NCBI RefSeq assembly: GCF_000688455.1
Contig: NZ_JIAL01000001.1
Coordinates: 1,271,001-1,335,000, forward strand
DNA: 64,000 nucleotides
Reading direction: 5' to 3'
DNA from: Pseudacidobacterium ailaaui
GTDB taxonomy: Bacteria; Acidobacteriota; Terriglobia; Terriglobales; Acidobacteriaceae
Part shown: positions 25,453-33,323 of the stretch, piece by piece
How the letters are laid out: each line of letters opens with the position of its first letter
Position numbering within the stretch: position 1 is the stretch's first letter
Translations under genes and position numbers: made by a program
The notes under the pieces: model-generated
Seen by the model: only the letters and a program-made list of their open reading frames with translations
What the model was told of the DNA's origin: nothing
Database searches by the model: none

Positions 25453-27158
25453 AATGGAAACACGAGTGGCTGCCGCACTCAATTCTCTGTCTTCGTGATT
25501 ACTCTGTTTCGCAATTCCTACAGGACCTGGTGGCCGGAATCACAGTGGGCCTGGTGGCCCTGCCTTTGGCGATGGCTTTCGGCATTGCATCCGGCGTCAC
25601 ACCGCAAGCCGGCATGTATACCGCAGTTGTTGCCGGGTTCCTGATTTCAGCCCTGGGTGGCTCGCGCGTGCAGATTGGCGGGCCAACAGGAGCATTTGTC
25701 GTCATCGTCGCCGGGATCGTTGCGAAATTCGGCGTCTCCGGGCTTTCCCTGGTGACCCTCCTTGCCGGAGCATTGCTCGTCATCATGGGCGTCACCGGAC
25801 TCGGGACCGCAGTCAAGTTTATTCCCCGTCCTGTGATCATCGGCTTCACCAATGGCATTGCGCTGCTGATTGCATCGACGCAAATCAAGGATTTTCTTGG
25901 CCTCAAGACGGGGCCTGTGCCCAGCGATTTTCTGAAGCGTATGCACGTGCTCATCGCGCATCTCAAGACGACCCAGTGGCAGACGGCCGCGGTAGGTTGC
26001 ATCTCGCTGGCGATCATCATTCTGTGGCCGCGCTGGAACAAACGTGTCCCCGGGTCCATTCTGGCTTTGTTTGCCGCGACGCTTGCTGTGCCGCTGTTGC
26101 ATCTTCCGGTAGAAACAATCGGCACCCGCTTCGGCGGAATCCCGCAAGGCTTTCCTCCCCTTACACTGCCTCACCTGCGTGCCGAGCAAATTCTTCCGCT
26201 ACTGCCCTCGGCATTCACGGTCGCGATGCTGGCCGCAGTGGAAAGCCTGCTGTCGGCGGTCGTGGCTGACGGCATGAGCGGCAGCAGGCACAATTCGAAT
26301 GTTGAGCTGGTGGCGCAAGGCGTGGCCAATCTGGCATCCCCACTCTTTGGCGGAATTCCCGCCACGGGTGCAATTGCGCGGACGGCCACCAACATCCGCT
26401 CAGGCGCACGGACGCCCGTTTCCGGAATGATTCACGCACTCACGTTGCTGGCGATTTTGCTGGTAGCTGCACCACTTGCGAAGTTTGTCCCACTGGCGGC
26501 CCTGGCAGCGGTGCTTTTTGTAGTTGCGTGGAACATGGGCGAGTGGCGCGAGATCGGCTCCATACTCCGGCTGGCGAAAACAGATGTCGCTGTGTGGCTG
26601 GCGACCTTTCTGCTTACGGTCGTTGCGGACCTGACGGTGGCTGTCGGCGTCGGAATGGCATTGGCGGCCCTGCTCTACATCTATCGCATTGCGGAAACGA
26701 CCACTGTGGCCCCCGTCACGGAAGAATATCTGCGCGATGGGCAGGCCCATGTCCTGCAAGACAAAGAAATCCCGCCGAATGTTGCTATTCTGCGCATTCA
26801 TGGACCATTTCTCTTTGGCACTACTGAGAAGCTGGCTGAAGCTACAGCAAATCTGAATGCATTCCCGGCGGTTGTGATTCTGCGCCTGCGGAATATGACG
26901 GCACTCGATGCGACCGGCCTGCACGCGCTGGAGACCTTTGCCGAGCGTCTGCACAAATCAGGCCGCACGCTGCTGCTCTGTGGTGCGCGCGAACAGCCTG
27001 CGGAATTGCTGGCCGCTTCAGAGTTCGTCGAACACATTGGACGAGAGAACATCCTTCCGCACGTGCAGGCAGCACTGGCGCGGGCCAGAGAAATCACCGA
27101 AGCCTTCAGCGGAGTCGGCCCCATCATGGCTGCGGAGTTAAGCCGGGTGTCTCTGTAA
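25449..27158 (+). CDS. SulP family anion transporter with STAS domain
   Basis: 569 residues, GTG start overlapping the regulator stop. About residues 20-420 are the membrane domain, opening with the family signature DLVAGITVGLVALPLAMAFG and continuing with GGSRVQIGGPTGAFVVIVAG. Residues about 445-555 are a cytoplasmic STAS domain (VAILRIHGPFLFGTTEKL, MTALDATGLHALETF). The family carries sulfate, bicarbonate or related anions; the substrate cannot be fixed from sequence. Coupling to an ArsR-type regulator is a recurrent arrangement in bacteria. Confidence 0.9.
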   Translation: MKWKHEWLPHSILCLRDYSVSQFLQDLVAGITVGLVALPLAMAFGIASGVTPQAGMYTAVVAGFLISALGGSRVQIGGPTGAFVVIVAGIVAKFGVSGLSLVTLLAGALLVIMGVTGLGTAVKFIPRPVIIGFTNGIALLIASTQIKDFLGLKTGPVPSDFLKRMHVLIAHLKTTQWQTAAVGCISLAIIILWPRWNKRVPGSILALFAATLAVPLLHLPVETIGTRFGGIPQGFPPLTLPHLRAEQILPLLPSAFTVAMLAAVESLLSAVVADGMSGSRHNSNVELVAQGVANLASPLFGGIPATGAIARTATNIRSGARTPVSGMIHALTLLAILLVAAPLAKFVPLAALAAVLFVVAWNMGEWREIGSILRLAKTDVAVWLATFLLTVVADLTVAVGVGMALAALLYIYRIAETTTVAPVTEEYLRDGQAHVLQDKEIPPNVAILRIHGPFLFGTTEKLAEATANLNAFPAVVILRLRNMTALDATGLHALETFAERLHKSGRTLLLCGAREQPAELLAASEFVEHIGRENILPHVQAALARAREITEAFSGVGPIMAAELSRVSL

Positions 27159-27172
27159 AAGGGGCGCAAAAA

Positions 27173-27201
27173 GCAGGTCCTTCGCTTCGGTCAGGATGAC
27201 A
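27173..27201. repeat. Short dispersed-repeat-like element
   Basis: Begins GCAGGTCCTTCGCTTC and ends TCAGGATGACA, 15 bases after the SulP stop codon. From memory, near-identical strings occur many times in intergenic DNA of acidobacterial and some other genomes; only one copy is seen in this window. Its TCCT/AGGA ends allow a small hairpin. Confidence 0.45.
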
Positions 27202-27252
27202 AATATAACGTAAATAACTGAAAATAAACGATGTACTTTATTACAATGCTCA

Positions 27253-27302
27253 TACAACCTATACACAGCCTCTAAGAATAGTGTTACATTATACAGGTTG
27301 TA
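27253..27302. repeat. Spaced inverted repeat in AT-rich gap before the IS element
   Basis: TACAACCT (27253-27260) is mirrored by AGGTTGTA (27295-27302), 34 bases apart, inside very AT-rich DNA (27200-27330) that contrasts with its surroundings. Function unknown; could be an operator, a promoter with looping sites, or the scar of an older element. Confidence 0.4.
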
Positions 27303-27323
27303 CGAAGAATCTACACGGAGACT

Positions 27324-27332
27324 ACACACAAC
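27324..27332. repeat. Target-site duplication, left copy
   Basis: ACACACAAC directly precedes the left end of the IS256-family element and is repeated exactly after the right end (28622-28630). Nine bases fits the 8-9 bp duplications of this family. Confidence 0.85.
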
Positions 27333-28621
27333 GGTGACGTAACTTCGATTGTGTAAAAGGCAGGAGGGTGTAAGGTGGCTTTGGCCTGACGAGCTAAAGC
27401 CGAACTTGAAAAGGAGCCTTACACCCATGGCGAAGATTGTATCGATCACCGAGCATTTTCAGCACTTCTTGACCAACCTGAAGGAGAGCTTCTGGGGCGA
27501 CCTGGAGCAGAAGACGCAGGTGGCCTGGAAGCGATTTCTGGAAGCGGAATCGGAGCGGTTGCGCGATCAGTATGCAGTTTGGGACAGCTACGAACGGGGA
27601 ACGCGCAAGCCGGGACAGTACCGTAACGGCTATTACGAGAGGGATTTTGTGACCCGCTTCGGCACCATCCGGCTGCGCGTGGCGCGGGCCCGCGGCAAGA
27701 GCTTTCTTCCCCGGGCGATGGAGAAGTTCCAACGCCGGGCGCCGGAGCTGGCCATACTCATCCGGGAGGCGTTTCTGCGCGGCATCTCTACCCGCCAGGT
27801 GGGTCGGCTGGTGGCCACTTTGACGGGCGAGACGATCAGTGCCCAGACCGTCTCGCGGCTGACGCGTGATCTGGATCAGGCGGTGCGGGAGTTTCATCGA
27901 GCCGCCCTGCAGGACGAATGGGCTTACCTGTTTCTGGATGGCGTGGCGTTGAAGGTGCGCCGGCCGGCGGGACGGCAGCATGTGCAGATGCTGGTGGCCT
28001 ACGGCGTGCGCCGGGACGGCACCCGGCAACTGCTCGGCTTTCTGCGCACCCAGGGTGAGGGTCAGGCTCACTGGGAGGCGTTGCTTGAGGATCTCTACCG
28101 GCGCGGTCTGAAGGGCGACAAGCTGCTGCTGATCGTCACCGACGGCTGCCCCGGATTGGCTGCCGCCATCCAGACCGTCTATCCCCGCGTAGCCCATCAA
28201 CGCTGCTGGGTGCACAAGATGCGCAATATCCTCGACAAGGTGCGCAAGCGCGACCATGATGCCGTCAAGCTGGATGCCCAGGCCATCTATCTGGCCGATA
28301 GCCGCCGTCAGGCCGAGGCTGCCGCGCGCGCCTTCAGCCGCCGCTGGCGCCGGGAATATCCCACCATGGTGCGGCAACTGGAACGCGATCTGCCCGACCT
28401 GCTGGTCTTCTACCATTTTCCCAAGCACCTGTGGCGCAAGCTGCGCACCACCAACATCATTGAACGCTGCTTCGTCGAAGTGCGTCGAAGAACCAGGCCC
28501 ATGGTTTGCTTCGTCAACGTGCAGTCCGTGGACCGAATCATCTACTCCATCTTCCAGAGATTCAATCTGGAATGGAAAAACCGCACCCTCCGCGTATTTA
28601 CACAAGCAGCTTGACGTCACC
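27333..28621 (+). mobile_element. IS256-family insertion sequence, complete (1289 bp)
   Basis: The ends are 25-bp imperfect inverted repeats: left 27333-27357 starts GGTGACGTAACTT, right 28597-28621 reads (reversed) GGTGACGTCAAGC; 19 of 25 positions match, including GGTGACGT and the family-typical TTGTGTAAA. One transposase gene fills the element and its stop codon lies inside the right repeat. A perfect 9-bp duplication flanks it. All signs indicate an intact, probably recent insertion. Confidence 0.92.
27427..28614 (+). CDS. IS256-family (mutator-type) transposase
   Basis: 395 residues from the ATG at 27427, which has AAGGAG upstream. DDE transposase with D in FLDGVALKVR, D in LIVTDGCPGLAAA, and E in the terminal TTNIIERCFVEVRRRTRPM signature. 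The C/H-region HQRCWVHKMRNILDKV is typical of the family. An N-terminal DNA-binding part (YRNGYYERDFVTRFGTIRLR) recognises the ends. No frameshift or internal stop, so it should be active. Confidence 0.95.
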   Translation: MAKIVSITEHFQHFLTNLKESFWGDLEQKTQVAWKRFLEAESERLRDQYAVWDSYERGTRKPGQYRNGYYERDFVTRFGTIRLRVARARGKSFLPRAMEKFQRRAPELAILIREAFLRGISTRQVGRLVATLTGETISAQTVSRLTRDLDQAVREFHRAALQDEWAYLFLDGVALKVRRPAGRQHVQMLVAYGVRRDGTRQLLGFLRTQGEGQAHWEALLEDLYRRGLKGDKLLLIVTDGCPGLAAAIQTVYPRVAHQRCWVHKMRNILDKVRKRDHDAVKLDAQAIYLADSRRQAEAAARAFSRRWRREYPTMVRQLERDLPDLLVFYHFPKHLWRKLRTTNIIERCFVEVRRRTRPMVCFVNVQSVDRIIYSIFQRFNLEWKNRTLRVFTQAA

Positions 28622-28630
28622 ACACACAAC
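28622..28630. repeat. Target-site duplication, right copy
   Basis: ACACACAAC, identical to 27324-27332, immediately after the right inverted repeat. Confidence 0.85.
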
Positions 28631-28631
28631 G

Positions 28632-28665
28632 GAATCAACATCAGGATCTCTTCAGATGTTGATTC
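28632..28665. repeat. Perfect inverted repeat beside the IS insertion point
   Basis: GAATCAACATC (28632-28642) and GATGTTGATTC (28655-28665) form an 11-bp perfect stem with a 12-base loop, one base after the target duplication. A GC hairpin (GCCCCGCCGGGGC, 28678-28690) follows. No T tract. May be an older element end, a leader structure for the genes at 28792, or the structure that attracted the IS. Confidence 0.5.
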
Positions 28666-28791
28666 TGATTCGCCGCTGCCCCGCCGGGGCGTTCTTGACG
28701 GCAAATCTTCGCGCACGAGCCGCCGCTGACAGCTGTACTTGTGCGCTCTTGGAGTTGCGTATGTTCGATTGAGAATCGATGGAGAGTAATC

Positions 28792-29211
28792 ATGTCAAAC
28801 ACGATTGTTTGTATATCTTGTGTCAAGTCAAAACAAACATTCCCTTGCGCCGCGAAAGATATGTACATAAGCCCCTTGTTTCGCAAGATGCTTTTATACG
28901 CGCAACAACTCCGGCCACAAAAGATTTTTATTCTATCGGCTGAATACGGACTTCTTAAGCCGGGCGACGTGATTGCCCCTTACGAAAAGACGCTCAAGAC
29001 CATGAGCACCTCAGAAAGATCAGCATGGGCGGAGAAGGTTCTCTCAAGGCTTCGCCAGGAAGCAGACCTGCAAGTGGACAAGTTTATCTTCCTTGCAGGT
29101 GCGCCATACAGAGAGAACCTTGTGCGCCATATCAGGCACTATGAAGTGCCGATGGAAGGGTTGTCGCTTGGACGCCAACTTCAATGGCTGGCTGAGAGGC
29201 TGTGCACATGA
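28792..29211 (+). CDS. DUF6884 domain protein
   Basis: 139 residues from the ATG at 28792, with GGAG about 8 bases upstream. The sequence matches the DUF6884 pattern: VCISCVKSKQTFPCAAKDMY, SPLFRKMLLYAQQL, IFILSAEYGLLKPGDVIAPY and a late FIFLAGAPYRENLV. The fold may be related to the YaaA/nucleoside-processing type, but no activity is established to my knowledge. It overlaps the next gene by ATGA, so the two are made together. Codon use is less GC-rich than the neighbouring metabolic genes and the pair sits between an IS element and a decayed region, which suggests acquisition by transfer. Confidence 0.72.
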   Translation: MSNTIVCISCVKSKQTFPCAAKDMYISPLFRKMLLYAQQLRPQKIFILSAEYGLLKPGDVIAPYEKTLKTMSTSERSAWAEKVLSRLRQEADLQVDKFIFLAGAPYRENLVRHIRHYEVPMEGLSLGRQLQWLAERLCT

Positions 29212-29840
29212 GCGTATGCCAATTCCTACATGAGAGATTAAGGGAATTACCTCGTTTTAAGGCTGATTACGATCCTCGGGAAATTCCTGAAAACGGCCTG
29301 TACTTTGTCTTTGAGAAAGACGAGGCCGCGCATAACGGCGAACGCATCGTCAGAGTCGGGACGCATACAGGCCAAAACAACTTGCCGAAACGCCTGAAAG
29401 AACATCTCTACACGATGAACAAGGACCGCAGTATTTTCAGGAAGCATGTCGGCAGGTGTCTTCTTGCGCGGCTGGGTGACCCGTTTTTGGAATCCTGGGA
29501 AATCGACCTGACGACGCGACAAGCGCGTGCGAAGTTTGAGCACTTGGTCGATAGGGAAAGGCTGGATGAAGTCGAGCAGGAAGTCAGCGCCTACATGAAC
29601 GCCAACTTTTCCTTTGTCGTTTTGCGTGTGGACAACAAGGCCGACAGGCTTGCGGCGGAGTCGGGCATTTTGAGCGTCATTGCCGCCTGCGACGGATGCC
29701 GCGCTTCGGATTCGTGGCTCGGACGGTATCACCCAAGCGCTGCAATACGCGAAAGCGGCCTGTGGAACATCCTGGGGCTTAAGGAAACGCCCATTACACA
29801 AGCCTTTGCAGAAAGGCTGACTTCCACTGGAGCCTTGTAG
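29208..29840 (+). CDS. GIY-YIG-like nuclease domain protein
   Basis: 210 residues from the ATG at 29208 (a GTG six bases earlier is possible but the ATGA overlap favours this start). A GIY-YIG-like core is visible: G30-L31-Y32 (IPENGLYFVFE), then R49-V50-G51-T52 in place of YIG, R62 in LPKRLKEHL as the catalytic arginine, and E151 in RLAAESGI as the likely metal-binding glutamate. Family members cut DNA with one divalent metal. Spacing between R62 and E151 is longer than in minimal domains, so the fold may carry an insertion. Paired with DUF6884; role in genome defence or element maintenance is inferred from context, not proven. Confidence 0.68.
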   Translation: MSVCQFLHERLRELPRFKADYDPREIPENGLYFVFEKDEAAHNGERIVRVGTHTGQNNLPKRLKEHLYTMNKDRSIFRKHVGRCLLARLGDPFLESWEIDLTTRQARAKFEHLVDRERLDEVEQEVSAYMNANFSFVVLRVDNKADRLAAESGILSVIAACDGCRASDSWLGRYHPSAAIRESGLWNILGLKETPITQAFAERLTSTGAL

Positions 29841-30228
29841 AAAACCGGGACGTAGACCTTGGCCACATCGGTTTACGCGATTACGGGTTGCGCCATTGAA
29901 GTTTCCGCTAATGGGTAGCGGCCAATACCGAAATGCGCGGCACTCGGATTCGATTCTCGTGCTTGCGCGTTTGGCAACGTCGTAAGACGACTGCATCCGC
30001 ATCTCTTGAACCTCTTTCGAGACTCGAAATAACCGCGTCAAGGGGGGTCGTCGTCCGACTTCACCTTCACGTAGCACAGGAGGGGGATATCGGTGAGATC
30101 AACCAACCGAACCACATCCGAACGCGGTCGTTGCGCATGAGAACACGCCAGTACAGCGAAGTACCACTTGCTTTTTCTTCGTATGAACACCCACCCCAGG
30201 TTTTTGAAAGTATGGAACAATCACCGCA
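29841..30228. other. 388-bp gap without an intact gene
   Basis: No complete gene or RNA is seen. The minus strand of its right half carries a possible reverse-transcriptase tail (30001-30220); the left half shows no recognisable content. Confidence 0.6.
30001..30220 (-). pseudogene. Possible remnant of a group II intron-type reverse transcriptase/maturase C-terminus
   Basis: Reading from 30220 downward gives VVRLVDLTDIPLLCYVKVKS, then DDDPP and a stop at 30044. This resembles the closing pattern of many intron maturases (DxPIxRHVKVxxxANPFDPxWxxYxxRR). Removing one C from the C run near 30050-30055 would continue as DPLDAVISSLERG, which fits the end of that pattern. There is no polymerase domain and the fragment abuts the DUF885 gene. 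Recognition rests on about 40 degenerate residues, so this is tentative. Confidence 0.28.
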
Positions 30229-32124
30229 CTAACTTGCCTTTACCTCGCCGTAAAACTTCCACTGCGTGTGGAAGTCTTTCGTCAGTTTCTGGTGGGTGAG
30301 GCTGGCGCGGATCATCTCAACAGGAATGCTGTTTTGTTTAAGCACTGCGTCGTGGAATTGCCGGTTGGTCATTTTCCCTGAACCGACAAGCTCCTTGTGC
30401 AGCGCATCAATCTGCATTCCGCCCAACAGATAGGCCGCCTGATAAAGCGGACCGTATCCGCCGCCCAGAGAGCGGCGCACCTCTCCGATGGCGGCCTGCT
30501 TTTCAAAGCCCACGCGGTCCACCAGCAGGTCAATGCATTGCTGCGGCGTCCATTTGCCGAGATGGAAATTCAGCGAGAAGATGATGCGGCCGCAGCGGTG
30601 CCGCCGCCATGCCAGCGCACCGACCCGCTCCTCCGGTGTGCGGTCAAAGCCGAGGTCCCATAGCAGCATCTCCCAGTACAGCGCCCAGCCTTCAACCAGA
30701 AACGGAGTGCCTCCGAAGGCCTGCCGGTAGGCCCGGAAGCGCTGCTCCATAAAGCCCTGAAGCTCGTGCCCAGGCAGCATCTCATGAAACACCGTGGCGT
30801 GGGACATGGCGATGTTATTTGCGCGCATGGTGGTGATGCGCTGCTCATAAGACATGGTGTTCGTCGGATAAGAAATTTGCAGTACTTCTCCGCCCAGGAA
30901 AAACGGCGAGACCAACTGCTGCTGCGGAGGAATCATCCTCATGCGCCAGGTCTCGCGTGCCAAAGGAGGAATGGTGACCAGATTGTTCTTGTCAAGAAAG
31001 TCCAGCGCCTGCAGGATGAACTTATGCGCGAGCTCGGTCTGTTTTCCGGGCTCTACATAAGTGTTCTTTACTTTTTCTAGCGCCTTCTTCCAGTCGTCGC
31101 CAAAACCCATCTCGCGCGAGGCCTTGATCATCTCCTTGTCGTTCCAGGCAAACTCTTTTTCCGCAATGGCGATGAGTTCCTCCGGCGTATAGGGAACCAT
31201 GGCGAAATTCAGCTCGCGTATCAATGCGTCGCGGCCGATGGCGTGGCCGATAATGTCGCTGCTGTCACCTGGATGCGCCGAGGCCATCGATTGCTGATAG
31301 GCTTCTTCATCGCCTTCGCCGCTGGATGGAAGATTTTTTGCTTCAGGAGCAGGCCGCAGCCCGACCACTTTTTCTGAGAGAAACCTGCCATAGGCATCGA
31401 GCGCGGCATCGGCAGTCTTGTAGGGCTCTTCCGCCCACCAGGTAAACATGGGGTCATAGCCGTCGTAAAACTCAAACCAGTTGCGGAGCACATGGCGTAG
31501 GACCTGAAGGTTCTGCACAGCGCGGTTTGCGGCCTCGCGGCGGCGCTGGTAGGCAAGGCCTTTTGTGTCTTCTTTTCCATTGTTCAGGCTGGCTTCCAGA
31601 TCTTTCTTCTTGTCTTTGCAGGCCTGTTCAATCTGTGCCAAAGTGGCCGCAGACTGCTTGCCGTCGATCGGCTCGATTGCGCGCTGCGCAAAGAAGAGCG
31701 CAATGATCGTGTCCGCAAAGGGAGTGTAAGGAGCAGCCTCGGCCTGGAACTGCGCGTCTTCCTCCATATGCGCCCGGACACGATCCAGATAATTGCGAAA
31801 CAGAATGTAGTCCACACGCCCGTCTTCGCTCAGGCTGTCAAACGGTATGTCGTCCAGCCTGCCTTGCCACTCCTCATAAAATTTGCGCATTCGTTCGCGG
31901 GTCTGTTGCGCAAAGGGGATGCTGTAATAGCGCCGCAGCAGCTCCTCGTCCGCAGAGAAGCGTTCGATGTAAGGCCGCATCTCGCTTGAAGATGTATCTA
32001 TCTCAGGGTTCGAGGCAGGTGTTGGTTTTGGCTCTGTGGACGCGAAGGCAAGCTTCGGTACAGTCATACTGAGCGCGGCTGCAGAAGGCACACTGCGAAG
32101 GAGGAAATTGCGACGAGTCGTCAT
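30229..32124 (-). CDS. DUF885 family peptidase-like protein, Tat-exported
   Basis: 631 residues from the ATG at 32124, which gives a twin-arginine-type leader (TTRRNFLLRS, hydrophobic stretch, AFAS) and has CGGAG upstream. The DUF885 signature HEMLPGH lies near residue 450 and supplies zinc ligands of an M32/M3-like gluzincin fold; a supporting run ERVGALAWRRHRCGR follows. Members are thought to be zinc carboxy- or dipeptidases acting outside the cytoplasm, but activity is rarely shown. Divergent from the esterase gene, with a perfect palindrome between them. Confidence 0.82.
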   Translation of the reverse strand: MTTRRNFLLRSVPSAAALSMTVPKLAFASTEPKPTPASNPEIDTSSSEMRPYIERFSADEELLRRYYSIPFAQQTRERMRKFYEEWQGRLDDIPFDSLSEDGRVDYILFRNYLDRVRAHMEEDAQFQAEAAPYTPFADTIIALFFAQRAIEPIDGKQSAATLAQIEQACKDKKKDLEASLNNGKEDTKGLAYQRRREAANRAVQNLQVLRHVLRNWFEFYDGYDPMFTWWAEEPYKTADAALDAYGRFLSEKVVGLRPAPEAKNLPSSGEGDEEAYQQSMASAHPGDSSDIIGHAIGRDALIRELNFAMVPYTPEELIAIAEKEFAWNDKEMIKASREMGFGDDWKKALEKVKNTYVEPGKQTELAHKFILQALDFLDKNNLVTIPPLARETWRMRMIPPQQQLVSPFFLGGEVLQISYPTNTMSYEQRITTMRANNIAMSHATVFHEMLPGHELQGFMEQRFRAYRQAFGGTPFLVEGWALYWEMLLWDLGFDRTPEERVGALAWRRHRCGRIIFSLNFHLGKWTPQQCIDLLVDRVGFEKQAAIGEVRRSLGGGYGPLYQAAYLLGGMQIDALHKELVGSGKMTNRQFHDAVLKQNSIPVEMIRASLTHQKLTKDFHTQWKFYGEVKAS

Positions 32125-32141
32125 GGCGTCTCCGGAAGAAT

Positions 32142-32155
32142 AATTGTATACAATT
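32142..32155. promoter_or_regulatory. Perfect 14-bp palindrome, GntR-type operator-like
   Basis: AATTGTATACAATT is fully self-complementary and contains TTGTATACAA, which fits operators of several GntR-family regulators. It lies in the 77-bp gap between the divergent DUF885 and esterase genes, 17 bp before the DUF885 start, and could control both. No GntR gene is in the window. Confidence 0.5.
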
Positions 32156-32201
32156 TGAGATTCAATGACCCGCAAACTTTACGATATTCTGATTTTCAAC
32201 C

Positions 32202-33323
32202 ATGAAAGATCTTCTCCGGACTGTCGCGCCCCTTTTTACAGGCTGCCTGGTTCCTCTACTTTCCCTCTCAGCAGCAGCGCAGACACCGCGTCTACAGAAG
32301 ACAGAGGCGCCGGCCACGCTGGTTCCGCTTGCGATGCACATCGGAGGCAGGGTGCTGGCAGTCAACAATGGGAAGGAGTACGAGTATCAGTGGCCGGGGA
32401 CGTATTTTGAAACAGCCTTTCGTGGCAGAGAGGTCTACTTCCGCCTGGGAAAGGGCCGTGAAATTCTGCACGTCGTTGTGGACGGACAATCGCCCTTGGT
32501 CCTTACAAAACCGGCTCCTGGACTGTACCGGATATCGGGGCTGAAGGACGGCCCGCATCGGGTCCGTGTCCTGGTTGTTACGGAGAGCCAGGATGCGCCA
32601 AATTTCTTTGGTGGATTTGGAGCCATTGCCGGCGAAGAAGCACTTCCGCTGAAAAAGTCTTCACGGCAGATTGAGTTTATCGGCGATTCTCATACGGTCG
32701 GTTACGGAAATACCTCTCTCCAACGGGAATGCACGAACGAAGAGGTGTGGGCCACGACGGACACCTCACAGGCTTTCGGCGCGCTGATTGCCAGCCATTA
32801 CAACGCTGATGATCAGATCAACGCGATTTCAGGACGCGGCATCGTCCGCAACTACAATGGCTTTGCAGCAGATACCCTGCCGCAAGCGTATCCCTATGTG
32901 CTGCTGGACAAAAAGCAGGAGTACCATGACCCATTGTGGAAACCACACATCATCGTGATTTCTTTAGGGACCAACGATTTTTCCACGCCGCTGAACCCAA
33001 GCGAAAAATGGAAGACCCGGGACGAACTTCACTCGGATTTCGAAGCAACCTACCTCCGCTTTCTTAAGCAGCTTCGGGCCAGGGACCCGGATGCTTTCTT
33101 CATCCTATGGGCCACGGACATGGCCCATGGCGAGATCGAATCGGAGGTGCAAAAGGTGGTGCAATTGGCCCAGGCGCAGGGCGAGGCCAGAATCGCTTTT
33201 TTGCCCGTCGACCATCTTCAGTTCAGTGGCTGCAACTGGCATCCCTCGCTTGCAGATGACAGGACGATCCGAGACAAGGTGGTGCAATTCATCGACGACC
33301 ATCATCTTTGGCCGAAGGAATAG
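32202..33323 (+). CDS. CE2-type SGNH carbohydrate esterase
   Basis: 373 residues with a signal peptide (about 1-27, ending AAAQT). Residues about 45-140 form the jelly-roll domain (YEYQWPGTYFETAFRGREVYF) found before the hydrolase in CE2 esterases. The SGNH part starts at IEFIGDSHTVGYGN with nucleophile S163; GTNDF supplies the asparagine and CNWHPSLADD the catalytic histidine. Such enzymes remove acetyl or other acyl groups from plant polysaccharides or oligosaccharides outside the cytoplasm. The next gene converges directly, with adjacent stop codons. Confidence 0.86.
   Translation: MKDLLRTVAPLFTGCLVPLLSLSAAAQTPRLQKTEAPATLVPLAMHIGGRVLAVNNGKEYEYQWPGTYFETAFRGREVYFRLGKGREILHVVVDGQSPLVLTKPAPGLYRISGLKDGPHRVRVLVVTESQDAPNFFGGFGAIAGEEALPLKKSSRQIEFIGDSHTVGYGNTSLQRECTNEEVWATTDTSQAFGALIASHYNADDQINAISGRGIVRNYNGFAADTLPQAYPYVLLDKKQEYHDPLWKPHIIVISLGTNDFSTPLNPSEKWKTRDELHSDFEATYLRFLKQLRARDPDAFFILWATDMAHGEIESEVQKVVQLAQAQGEARIAFLPVDHLQFSGCNWHPSLADDRTIRDKVVQFIDDHHLWPKE

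Noticed and set aside
28506-28772. Open frame running from the IS right end into the flank, and across the reconstructed empty site
   Set aside because: The frame stays open across the pre-insertion sequence but lacks a start, a ribosome site and any recognisable protein pattern, so I do not claim an interrupted gene.
29930-29965. tRNA T-arm-like string (GGATTCGATTCTCG)
   Set aside because: The stem around TTCGAT does not pair and no acceptor, D-arm or anticodon arm can be placed, so it is not a tRNA or att site.
27159-30228. Integrated prophage or integrative element
   Set aside because: No integrase, att repeats, structural or replication genes; only an IS element, a two-gene cassette and debris.
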